From Pigmentiphaga sp. (GTDB lineage Bacteria; Pseudomonadota; Gammaproteobacteria; Burkholderiales; Burkholderiaceae_B), in the NCBI GenBank assembly GCA_023228945.1, contig JALOAI010000018.1:62001-126000 (forward strand): a DNA stretch of 64,000 nt, given 5' to 3'. Below, piece by piece: positions 26,271 through 33,831 of the stretch (positions are counted from its first letter, which is position 1; each line of letters starts with the position of its first letter). Both the position numbers and the translations under genes were made by a program. The notes below the pieces were generated by a model. It searched no databases. It was not told the origin of the DNA and saw only the letters and a list, made by a program, of their open reading frames with translations.

Positions 26271-27430
26271 GCGGCGTTTTCGATACCGACGTCGCAGTAC
26301 TGGCGGCCACGGAGGTCCCTTATCGCCGGCGCGTGGAGTCGGGCGTGGGCACGGGCGACTTGCTGGCCCAGGCCGTGATCGACGCGGTCGAGCGGGCGGG
26401 TTTCAGCCTGGACGACGTGGATGGCCTGGCGGTGTCGTCGTTCACCCATGCTCCCGATCGCGCGGTAGACCTGGCCTGGTCGCTGGGCCTGCGGACGCGG
26501 TGGTTCATGGACGACGGCTGTGGCGGCGTAAGCGGCTTCAATACACTGCAACATGCCTGGCGAGCCTTGCAGGCCGGCGATGCCGACCTGATCGTGCTGG
26601 TGGCGGGCGACGTGTTTCAGGCCGATGACTTCAGCCGGCTGGTGGATCATTACAACCAGACCACCCGGAACTGGCTGCGGCCGCTGGAGTACGGTGGCCC
26701 GAACGGTGTGTTCGCGATGCTCACCACGCGGCAGATGCAACGCTACGGGTTGCAGCGCGCCGACTACGGGCGGCTGGCGGTCGCGCAGCGCGAGTGGGCG
26801 ATGCTCAACCCCGGGGCGGTCTATCGCACACCCTTGAGCCTGGAGACCTACCTCGACGCGCCGATGGTGGCCGATCCCCTGGGCCTGTACGACTGTGTAC
26901 CCGTGGTATCGGGCGCCAATGCCCTGGTGCTGGCCCGAACCGACCGCGCCCGCGGGCGCCACGCTCGGATCGCCGGATTCGCGGCGCGGCACAATCCCGA
27001 TGGCCAACAGGGCGATGGCTTGGCCACGGGGCTGCGCCAGGTGGCCGGCGAGCTCTGGCGGCAATCCGGGATAGGCCCGGGTGACATCCAGCTCGCCGCG
27101 ATCTACGATGATTATCCCGCAATGGTGCTGGCCCAGCTCGATGATCTCGGGTTTATCGCCGATGGCGACTACGCGGGTTTCATCCAGCGCGAACTCGCCA
27201 CCCGTCGCTTTCCGGTCAATACCTCGGGCGGACAATTGTCCGCCGGGCAGGCCGGGACGGCGGGCGGCATGCACGGCATCGTCGAAGTGGCCCGGCATTT
27301 GATGGGCGAAGCGGACGAACGCCAGGTGCCCCAAGCTCGCTATGGCTTGGCCAGTGGTTATGGCATGGTGGAGTATCGCTACGGCATGTGCGCCGCAGCG
27401 GTCATTCTCGAGGCAGGAGGGGGCTCATGA
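26267..27430 (+). CDS. Thiolase-fold protein with non-thiolase active site (Ltp2-like aldolase candidate)
   Basis: The protein has 387 residues and a four-base overlap on both sides. The fold is that of lipid-transfer thiolases (SCP2 type). The GHP catalytic motif of thiolases reads NTSGGQLSAGQAG, so the His is Gln328, and the HDxF motif reads YDDYP (Tyr280, Tyr283). A Cys sits at DDGCGG (Cys85) but without the usual surroundings. The same GQAG pattern and length of about 386 residues occur in Ltp2, which with a DUF35 partner cleaves side chains by retro-aldol reaction. A DUF35 gene follows directly. Aldolase activity is inferred. Confidence 0.82.
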   Translation: MSGVFDTDVAVLAATEVPYRRRVESGVGTGDLLAQAVIDAVERAGFSLDDVDGLAVSSFTHAPDRAVDLAWSLGLRTRWFMDDGCGGVSGFNTLQHAWRALQAGDADLIVLVAGDVFQADDFSRLVDHYNQTTRNWLRPLEYGGPNGVFAMLTTRQMQRYGLQRADYGRLAVAQREWAMLNPGAVYRTPLSLETYLDAPMVADPLGLYDCVPVVSGANALVLARTDRARGRHARIAGFAARHNPDGQQGDGLATGLRQVAGELWRQSGIGPGDIQLAAIYDDYPAMVLAQLDDLGFIADGDYAGFIQRELATRRFPVNTSGGQLSAGQAGTAGGMHGIVEVARHLMGEADERQVPQARYGLASGYGMVEYRYGMCAAAVILEAGGGS

Positions 27431-27741
27431 CGCAGTTTCGCCTGTATGGATGTCCGGCGTGTGGGCAGTTGCAGTTTCCGCCCCGCCGCCGCTGCGGGCG
27501 GTGCAGCGGCACGGCCCTGGGCTGGATGCCGGCCTCGCCCCGGGGAGTGATCGAAGACGCCACCATCGTGCGGCGTGCCGCCGGGTTGGCGCCTGGCGAA
27601 GTGCGGCACCTGGCCACCGTGGCGCATGAATCCGGTGCGCGCCTGATTGTCCGCACCCCCGAAGCGCTGCCGGCGGGTACCGCGGTGCGGCTCGAGATGC
27701 ATGAGTCCGACGCCCTTTGGGCCGACGCCACGGAGGGCTGA
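27427..27741 (+). CDS. DUF35 Zn-ribbon/OB-fold protein, partner of the thiolase-like enzyme
   Basis: The protein has 104 residues, starting inside the preceding stop (ATGA). The zinc ribbon has Cys9, Cys12, Cys23 and Cys26 (CPACGQLQF, then CGRCSG), followed by a small OB fold. DUF35 proteins form complexes with thiolase-like partners; in steroid side-chain breakdown they are needed for the Ltp2 aldolase and for hydratases. At 104 residues it is a minimal version. The GntR gene begins at the very next base. Confidence 0.87.
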   Translation: MTQFRLYGCPACGQLQFPPRRRCGRCSGTALGWMPASPRGVIEDATIVRRAAGLAPGEVRHLATVAHESGARLIVRTPEALPAGTAVRLEMHESDALWADATEG

Positions 27742-28404
27742 ATGGCGCGCAAACAGAACTTGCGGGAAAGCGTCTACACCATGCTGCGCAAGCGCATCAT
27801 GGAGGGTACGATCGGCTACGCCGATCGCCTGGTGGACCACGAGATCGCCGAGCAGCTCGGCGTCTCCCGCATGCCGGTGCGCGAAGCCCTGATGCAGCTC
27901 AAGAACGAAGGCTACGTAGAAGGCACGGCGCGGGGTTTCCGCCTGCAGCGTTTCGCGCCGCTCGACCTCGCCCAGGTATACGAGATCCGGCTATTGCTCG
28001 AGCCCAAGGCGGCAGCGGACGCCTGCCGGCAGGTCACCATGCAGGGTCTCGGCGAAATGCAAGTGGCCCTGCAGGAGGCCAGGCAGGCGCATCGGGATGA
28101 CTCCGCCGTCCGTTTCATGTACGCCGGCTGGCGTTTTCGCAAGGCATGGCTCGACATGGGACCCAATCCGCACCTGGCGCAAACTCTCGGCCGACTGCGC
28201 GATGTGGCCGACCTCGCCAGGATCCGGGCCTTGAGCAATCCCGAGATGCGGGGCGGCTCGCTCGAGCGCACCGAGCGGATTTTCGAGGCCTTCGTGGCCC
28301 GCGATCCGGAACGGGCCGCCGCCTGCGTCGAAGAAAACCTGCGCCTCTGCGGCACGGCGTACTACGCCGAACAGGTTGAGCTACTGCGTGGAGAAGAGGG
28401 CTGA
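27742..28404 (+). CDS. GntR-family regulator (FCD subfamily)
   Basis: The protein has 220 residues and starts at the base after the DUF35 stop. The N-terminal winged helix ends in EIAEQLGVSRMPVREALMQL, the standard GntR recognition pattern. The C-terminal all-helical FCD domain carries YEIRLLLEPKAAADAC. FCD regulators sense carboxylic acids. It probably controls this operon; a GTATAC palindrome covers the promoter at 24585. A 163-base gap separates it from the Bug gene. Confidence 0.9.
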   Translation: MARKQNLRESVYTMLRKRIMEGTIGYADRLVDHEIAEQLGVSRMPVREALMQLKNEGYVEGTARGFRLQRFAPLDLAQVYEIRLLLEPKAAADACRQVTMQGLGEMQVALQEARQAHRDDSAVRFMYAGWRFRKAWLDMGPNPHLAQTLGRLRDVADLARIRALSNPEMRGGSLERTERIFEAFVARDPERAAACVEENLRLCGTAYYAEQVELLRGEEG

Positions 28405-28567
28405 ACATGATCGATGCCACTCTCCTTTTTCCCCGATTCGCGGAGTACCGCGCAATTCTGGTCAGCCATACCGTAACCCTGGCTGCCGTTATCCATCCGA
28501 CTGGCCCGGCCGGGATATCTCCGGATACCGGCAGCGGACTTTCTTTGTACCTCTGGAGGAGACCCTC

Positions 28568-29545
28568 ATGAAACTCGCATCCACTTTGCTTGGCGGCCTG
28601 CTGTGCAGCGCCGCCCTCGCCCTGGCGCCGCTATCGGCCGCCCAGGCGCAGGCTACCGGCAAGAACCTCACCATCATCATTCCGTTCACTCCGGCCGGCG
28701 CGGTGGACAACCTCGCCCGCGTGCTGGGCCAGGAGCTGGCCAAGCAAGATAAGTACGCCACGGTGGTGGTGGATAACCGGCCGGGTGCCGGCGGCCAGGT
28801 TGCCATGAACGGCATCAAGAGCGCCAAGCCGGACGGCAACACCATTTTCGTGGGGCATGGCGGCGCTTTCGTGCTCAATCGCTTCGTCTACGATCAGCTC
28901 ACCTACGATCCCGATCGCGACCTGGCGCCGATCAGCACGCTCTCGAAGGCGCCGGTGTTCCTGCTGGTTCCGGGCGACAGCAAGGCCAACAGCCTGCAAG
29001 ACCTGATCACCGAAGGCAAGAAGCGCTCGCTGTCGTTCGGCTCGCCGGGCGTAGGCACCGAAACCCAACTGGCGGGCGAGGTGTTCAAGGTGCGGGCCGG
29101 CATCCAGGGCGAGCACATCCCCTACAAGGGTGCGGGTCCGGCGCTCATTGATCTGGCCAGCGGCCGGCTCGACTTCATGTTCGATGTGCTGATCGGCAGC
29201 AGCGCCTTCCTGCAGGACGGCCGCGTAAAAGTCCTGGCCGCCGCCTCGGACGAACGCAGCGAGTTCCTGCCCGACACGCCAACCTTCAAGGAGTTGGGCG
29301 TTGACGGCATCGAATTCTCGCTGTGGTTTGCGGCCGCCGCTCCCGCCGGCACTCCCGCCGACGTGGTCGACGAGTTGAGCCAGGATATCGCCAAGGCCAT
29401 GAACCAGCCCCACGTGATCCAGGAATTCGCCAAGGTCGGCCTGCAGATCTCCACTTCCACGCCGGCCGAGATGTCGAAGCTGATCCAGGACGACGTCGCC
29501 ATGTTCGATGCCTTGCTGCAAGACAAGAACATCAAGATCAAATAA
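28568..29545 (+). CDS. Bug/TctC-type periplasmic solute receptor
   Basis: The protein has 325 residues, with GGAGGA 7 bases before the ATG. Its signal peptide is MKLASTLLGGLLCSAALALA, cut near SAAQA. Motifs are LTIIIPFTPAGAVDNLARV (PAG in place of PGG), VVVDNRPGAGGQVAMNG, FGSPGVGTETQLAGE and IPYKGAGPALIDLASG. It lies between the ligase/aldolase genes and the Rieske dioxygenase pair on the same strand, so it probably brings in the substrate of that pathway, an aromatic or aryl-aliphatic acid. Confidence 0.9.
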   Translation: MKLASTLLGGLLCSAALALAPLSAAQAQATGKNLTIIIPFTPAGAVDNLARVLGQELAKQDKYATVVVDNRPGAGGQVAMNGIKSAKPDGNTIFVGHGGAFVLNRFVYDQLTYDPDRDLAPISTLSKAPVFLLVPGDSKANSLQDLITEGKKRSLSFGSPGVGTETQLAGEVFKVRAGIQGEHIPYKGAGPALIDLASGRLDFMFDVLIGSSAFLQDGRVKVLAAASDERSEFLPDTPTFKELGVDGIEFSLWFAAAAPAGTPADVVDELSQDIAKAMNQPHVIQEFAKVGLQISTSTPAEMSKLIQDDVAMFDALLQDKNIKIK

Positions 29546-29650
29546 GGAGTGATCCCGCGCGCCGGCGCCAGCCCCATCCCATGATGCGGTGCTGGCGGGG
29601 CCGGTCCCCGGCGGCAGCCCATGGCCGCCTTTGTTTTTCAAGGAACTTTC

Positions 29651-30979
29651 ATGAGCGGATTTTATCGTGCCGACGCGGCGCGGTTGGCTGCCCTCGTGCA
29701 GCCCGATCGTGTACACCGCGACGTTTATATCGACGAAGAGGTGTTTGACCTCGAAATGGAACGCCTCTGGGCGCGCAGCTGGCTTTACGTGGGCCATGCC
29801 AGCCAGGTGCCGGCGGCGGGGGATTACCTCACCACCACGCTGGCGGGCCAGCCGGTGTTCCTGATGCGGCAGCCTGGCGGCGAGCTGGGCGTGTTCTTCA
29901 ACCGATGTGCCCACAAAGGCGCGCAGCTGCTGCTCGACGAGCGCGGCAACGCCGGCAAACTGCTGCGGTGTCCGTACCATGCCTGGAACTACAAGCTCGA
30001 CGGCAGCCTGCTGTCGCTCCCGCTCAAGAACGACTACGAAGGCAGTGGCGTCTGGGAGAGCCCCGCGGGCAAGGGTCTGGCGAAGCCCGGCGGGGTGCGC
30101 GAATACCGTGGTCTGGTCTTCGCGCGCCTGTCGCCCGACGGCCCGGCATTCGAAGACTATTTCGCCGGCGTGCTCGAAATTCTCGATCTGATCGCCGACC
30201 GCTCGCCCAGCGGCGAGCTGGAAGTGGTGGGCCCGCCGCTGCGCAGCGAGATGAGCTGCAACTGGAAGATGTACCTGGAGAATGTCAACGACAGCGTCCA
30301 CCCCATTTCCACGCACGAATCCGCAGCCCACGCCGCCAAGACCGTGGGCGACGGCCTGAGTGGCGCCGAGCAGGAGATGGCGATGGAGCAGCTGCTGCCC
30401 TTTGGCGCCGGCTATAGCTTCTACACCAAGATGGGCGCCCGGGTCACGGCCCATGGTCACAGCATCCATGGCACCAAGTTCAGCCTGCATTCCGGCTATG
30501 CCGCGATTCCGGGCTACCAGGACATGCTGCGCGAGGCTCACGGGGAAGCGCGAGCCCATGAAGTGTTGTCGTTCTCGCCGCAGAACACGGTGCTCTACCC
30601 CAGCCTGGCGCTCAAGGCCAGCCCGGCGCTGCTGCGCGTGCTGCAGCCGCTGGCGGCGGGCCGCACGCGGCTGGAGGTCTGGGCGCTGGCGCCGCGTGGC
30701 GCGCCCGAGGCGCTGCGGCGCCAGGCCGTGAACTACACGCGCCTGGTCTTCTCGCCCACCTCGATCGTGGCGCACGACGATATCCGCCTGTTCGAGAGCG
30801 TGCAGCGCAGCCTGCATGCCGGCGGCAACGAGTGGATCAGCCTGCATCGCGGCTATCGCGGCGAAGCCGAGCCCGCCCTGCCGCATGAGGTGGAGGACGG
30901 CAACGACGAGCTGTTGATGCGCAACCAGTTTCGCGCCTGGCGTGACGCCCTGGCGCAGCCCGCACCGGAGGTGGTATGA
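29651..30979 (+). CDS. Rieske ring-hydroxylating dioxygenase, alpha subunit
   Basis: The protein has 442 residues; the ATG at 29651 has AAGGAA upstream. The [2Fe-2S] Rieske ligands are Cys86/His88 (CAHKGA) and Cys107/His110 (CPYHAW). The mononuclear iron site is NDSVHPISTH, giving Asp214, His217 and His222 in the D-x2-H-x4-H order of the family. It should add O2 to an aromatic ring, using electrons from a ferredoxin and reductase that are not encoded nearby. The beta subunit gene overlaps its stop by four bases. Substrate unknown; the benzoate/anthranilate/aryl-acid range is likely. Confidence 0.92.
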   Translation: MSGFYRADAARLAALVQPDRVHRDVYIDEEVFDLEMERLWARSWLYVGHASQVPAAGDYLTTTLAGQPVFLMRQPGGELGVFFNRCAHKGAQLLLDERGNAGKLLRCPYHAWNYKLDGSLLSLPLKNDYEGSGVWESPAGKGLAKPGGVREYRGLVFARLSPDGPAFEDYFAGVLEILDLIADRSPSGELEVVGPPLRSEMSCNWKMYLENVNDSVHPISTHESAAHAAKTVGDGLSGAEQEMAMEQLLPFGAGYSFYTKMGARVTAHGHSIHGTKFSLHSGYAAIPGYQDMLREAHGEARAHEVLSFSPQNTVLYPSLALKASPALLRVLQPLAAGRTRLEVWALAPRGAPEALRRQAVNYTRLVFSPTSIVAHDDIRLFESVQRSLHAGGNEWISLHRGYRGEAEPALPHEVEDGNDELLMRNQFRAWRDALAQPAPEVV

Positions 30980-31458
30980 CGAGCGATGAATCCCTGATGC
31001 TGACGCGGCTGGTGGTGCGCGAGGCCCGCCTGATTGACGACGGCGCCTATGAAGATTGGCTGGCGCTGTTCGCCGCCGACGGCAGCTATTGGATCCCGCT
31101 GCGCCCGGAGGACCAGGATCCCGAGCTCGAGCCCGCCATGCTGTATGAAGACCGCCTGTTGCTCAGCGTGCGCGTGGAGCGCCTGACCGCCGGCAAGGCG
31201 CACTCGCTGCGGCCGCAAGTCCGCTGCCTGCATGTGTTGCAGCAGCCGGAGATCGAAACCTGCGACACAGCGGCGGGCACCGCCAGATTACGCACCCGCT
31301 ATGTCTACCTGGAAACCCAGGGTGACCGGCAGGTGGTGCTGGGCGCCGTGGCGGTGCACGACCTGGTGCGCGAGGACGACGGCTGGAAGATCGGCAGAAA
31401 GACGGTACATTTGCTAAACCCGGATGCGCCCTTGCCGATGGTGCAGTTGATGCCTTGA
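30976..31458 (+). CDS. Ring-hydroxylating dioxygenase, beta subunit
   Basis: The protein has 160 residues and an ATGA overlap with the alpha gene. It has the NTF2-like beta-subunit fold: EARLIDDGAYEDWLALFAAD, SYWIPLRP and YEDRLLLSVRVERL near the middle, ending VREDDGWKIGRKTVHLLNP. It has a structural role in the alpha3beta3 hexamer, with no catalytic residues. It is last in its operon; an intergenic hairpin repeat follows at 31539. Confidence 0.9.
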   Translation: MTSDESLMLTRLVVREARLIDDGAYEDWLALFAADGSYWIPLRPEDQDPELEPAMLYEDRLLLSVRVERLTAGKAHSLRPQVRCLHVLQQPEIETCDTAAGTARLRTRYVYLETQGDRQVVLGAVAVHDLVREDDGWKIGRKTVHLLNPDAPLPMVQLMP

Positions 31459-31538
31459 GGCGGCCTGGATCGCCACTGAAACATTAGGGTTTCCGCGATT
31501 GGAGCCGCTTTGATGCGCCGCCGCCGGGGCTGCTCGAG

Positions 31539-31573
31539 GGTAGCGGGGAAGCTCCGGCCTGCGGGCCGGAACG
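31539..31573. repeat. Hairpin repeat, GTGGCGGAGAAG family, copy D (divergent)
   Basis: GGTAGCGGGGAAGCTCCGG leads to a perfect 7-bp stem TCCGGCC (31553-31559) / GGCCGGA (31564-31570). It lies 81 bases after the dioxygenase beta stop, between convergent genes. Relatives are at 45162, 50421 and 55962; this copy is the least like the others at its right end. Confidence 0.45.
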
Positions 31574-31624
31574 TCTGTTGGACATGAAGCGGTCATAGCG
31601 GCCGGCCGGCTGGGTCGGCTGATC

Positions 31625-32149
31625 TCAGGGCTGCGCCTTGGGTTCGAGACGGAAGCGGCAATGCGCGTGGCCCTGGGCCGCACACTCGATTTCCGTGACG
31701 GTGGCGCCACCCACGAGCAAGCTGCCCACCGCCCGCAGCATCCCCGCGATGGGCGCGCACACGGGGTGCTCGGCGGGGCCATGCCCCGCGGCGAAGGGGC
31801 TGTTGCGTACTTCGACGTGCAGGCCACGCGATAAATTCGCGGGCGAGGGGGCGCTGCCGTCCGGCGCGACAAAGCGCCATTCGCCCCAGCCCAGATCGGC
31901 CGACGACGATTCCATCACTTCCAGCAGTACCGCCGGGTCGCGGCCAATTGCCTCGAAATACGCCTGCGCCGACTTGCCGCCGTTGGCCGCCACGCTGTCG
32001 GCCATGGCGGCCAGGACGGCCGGACGTTGCTCGGGGGGCAACTGGTGAAGAACACCCATCAGTACGTCGGCCCGCATGATGATGTAGCGCCGGTCGCCAT
32101 CGAAGATGCCGCCGTCGCGGTGTTCCAGCCGGTCTTTGAGTTCCGCCAT
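31625..32149 (-). CDS. Stand-alone V4R-domain protein
   Basis: The protein has 174 residues, with AGGAAA before the ATG and 13 bases after the thioesterase stop. It starts MAELKDRLEHRDGGIFDGDRRYIIM and ends with the V4R pattern, VTEIECAAQGHAHCRFRLEP, whose Cys and His residues form the presumed metal or ligand site. V4R domains bind small hydrophobic ligands and usually sit in front of regulators such as the DmpR/PoxR group. Here no output domain is attached. It may sense or deliver an aromatic intermediate. Function inferred only. Confidence 0.75.
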   Translation of the reverse strand: MAELKDRLEHRDGGIFDGDRRYIIMRADVLMGVLHQLPPEQRPAVLAAMADSVAANGGKSAQAYFEAIGRDPAVLLEVMESSSADLGWGEWRFVAPDGSAPSPANLSRGLHVEVRNSPFAAGHGPAEHPVCAPIAGMLRAVGSLLVGGATVTEIECAAQGHAHCRFRLEPKAQP

Positions 32150-32162
32150 GTTGTTTCCTGGT

Positions 32163-32597
32163 TCAGGCTTCGCCGTCGTCGATCATGGCCTGGATGCGGG
32201 CCTTGATGTCGGCGGGGATGTCGGTGGGTTTGATGGTATCCAGGCCCGCGAACACGATGGTCATGCGCGCCGTGATCTTGGGCGTATGGGGCGGCTCGGC
32301 GGCTTTCAGTTCGATGCGCAGGCCCACCGAGGTGCGGCCCAGCTTCTCTACGCGGAGCTCTTTGGTGATGGCGTCGCCCAGCCTGCCGGGCGATTGGAAG
32401 TCGACATTGAGATTGACCACCGGAATACCCAGCCGCCGCGTCATGTGCAACTCGTGGAAATCCACCTGCAGCTCATGCTTGAACCAGTGCTCGATGGTGT
32501 CGTTGAGCATCTCGACATAGCGGGGATAGAACACGATGCCGGCGGGATCGCAGTGCTTGAAGGCGATCTCGGACGGAACGATGTAGGGACGGCTCAC
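32163..32597 (-). CDS. 4-hydroxybenzoyl-CoA-type hotdog thioesterase
   Basis: The protein has 144 residues from a GTG start at 32597, chosen because TAGGAG lies 7 bases upstream and VSRPYIVPSEIAFKHCDPAG aligns with the thioesterase at 7142; an ATG frame to 32711 was rejected. Asp17 in HCDPAGIVFYPRY is the catalytic acid. It probably hydrolyses an aryl- or arylacetyl-CoA. It is co-transcribed with the V4R gene and follows the LysR gene, opposite the 2-oxoacid oxidoreductase operon whose product is a CoA thioester, which makes the pairing sensible. Confidence 0.85.
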   Translation of the reverse strand: MSRPYIVPSEIAFKHCDPAGIVFYPRYVEMLNDTIEHWFKHELQVDFHELHMTRRLGIPVVNLNVDFQSPGRLGDAITKELRVEKLGRTSVGLRIELKAAEPPHTPKITARMTIVFAGLDTIKPTDIPADIKARIQAMIDDGEA

Positions 32598-32707
32598 GGA
32601 TGGGCTCCTAGGGTAGGGGTGAGAGCGTGATGGTAGCAAGCCCGACGGGCACGTGGCGGTGGTATCGCCATGCCGCGACGCGGTGATGGAACTTCGCAAC
32701 GCCGGGA

Positions 32708-33673
32708 TCAAAGCTGCCTTGAACGATGCTGGGCGTGCAGCGGGCGGCTCAGGTGTGCATTCTCGATCAGCATCTCCACGGGGCGCGGGCCACGGATCTC
32801 GAAGCAGAGCGCTTTGAAAAGCTCGAGCGTGTTCATGAGCAGCGAGCTTTTGTGCACGATGCCGACGTCGACGAGCAAGGGACGATCCCGATAGCGCAAC
32901 AGATGCAGCCTCTCGCGGCTCAGCTCGTCGGACAAGGCGTAGACCGCGACCAGCGCCGTGGCGCTGGTGATCGAGACGATGCGCTTGAGAAACTGCACAT
33001 CGTTCGACTCGGTGAGAATTTGCGGATAAGCCGCTCCTTCGCCGAACAGCCCGTCGGTGATCAGGCGCGTCCCGCTGCCGGGCTGGAACAGGGCGATGGG
33101 GTACTGCAGAAGGTCGTCATGGCATACCGTTTCATGGTTGGCCAGAGGATGATCCTGGCGCACGATGAACGCATGCTCGGTTTGGCCGATTGCCAGCGCC
33201 GTGAGCTGGGGATGCGATTCGAACAAGGGGCCGAAGGCCACGTCGGCCGCGCCGGTGAGCACGCGCTTGAAGGCGAGATCGGCGGTTTCGGTGGCGGTGA
33301 AGATCAGCTCGATCCCGGGATAGCGATCCATGAAGGCTTCGCAGATGTCGCCCAGCACATAGGTGATGGACATCGTGGTGGCCGCCACCCGCAAGGTGCC
33401 GGTGGCTGGCCCCGCCCGGTCTTTGGCGAAGCGCGATTCCAGCGCCATCAGCTCGCCGAAGATCCGCTGCGCGGAGCGCAGCACCTCGAGCCCGGCGGGC
33501 GACGCGTAAACCTTGGGCCTGGCGCGGATCAGCAGGGTTTCATCGAGCTCTTCCTCCAGGCGCCGGATCTGGTGGCTCAGCGCCGATTGCGTCAGGCCGA
33601 GCTGGTGGGCCGCTTCGCCAAAGCTGCCGGTGTCGGCGATCGCCTTGAGCGCCCGCAGTTGCTTGATCTCCAT
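32708..33673 (-). CDS. LysR-family regulator divergent from iorAB
   Basis: The protein has 321 residues, starting MEIKQLRALKAIADTGSFGE at 33673; the longer frame to 33736 overlaps the operator region. The helix-turn-helix is GEAAHQLGLTQSALSHQIRRL and the effector domain contains GTLRVAATTMS. Its pattern is like CysB/Cbl-type and Met-type LysR members, but the ligand is not evident. It is divergent from iorA across a perfect palindrome at 33693-33711 and probably controls both sides. Confidence 0.88.
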   Translation of the reverse strand: MEIKQLRALKAIADTGSFGEAAHQLGLTQSALSHQIRRLEEELDETLLIRARPKVYASPAGLEVLRSAQRIFGELMALESRFAKDRAGPATGTLRVAATTMSITYVLGDICEAFMDRYPGIELIFTATETADLAFKRVLTGAADVAFGPLFESHPQLTALAIGQTEHAFIVRQDHPLANHETVCHDDLLQYPIALFQPGSGTRLITDGLFGEGAAYPQILTESNDVQFLKRIVSITSATALVAVYALSDELSRERLHLLRYRDRPLLVDVGIVHKSSLLMNTLELFKALCFEIRGPRPVEMLIENAHLSRPLHAQHRSRQL

Positions 33674-33692
33674 GCCGTGACTCCACCAGGAT

Positions 33693-33711
33693 GAGTGGAA
33701 TTCATCCACTC
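33693..33711. promoter_or_regulatory. Operator palindrome between LysR and iorA
   Basis: GAGTGGA-ATTCA-TCCACTC is a perfect 7-bp inverted repeat located 20 bases upstream of the LysR start and about 120 bases upstream of iorA. It is the most likely site for the LysR protein at 32708. Confidence 0.55.
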
Positions 33712-33831
33712 CAACAATTAACCGCATTGACGCCATGCGACGCGCAACGATACCTTGGCCGTTGATTGTTGGCGCAGATCGCCGCTTGCGGCGGATGTCG
33801 CCAACCGGGTATCACCAAAGATGGCATTGTC

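Noticed and set aside
28631..30886. A 751-codon open frame on the minus strand
   Set aside because: It is antisense to the Bug and Rieske genes, which carry full motifs; its protein is low-complexity and matches no family. High GC makes such frames common.
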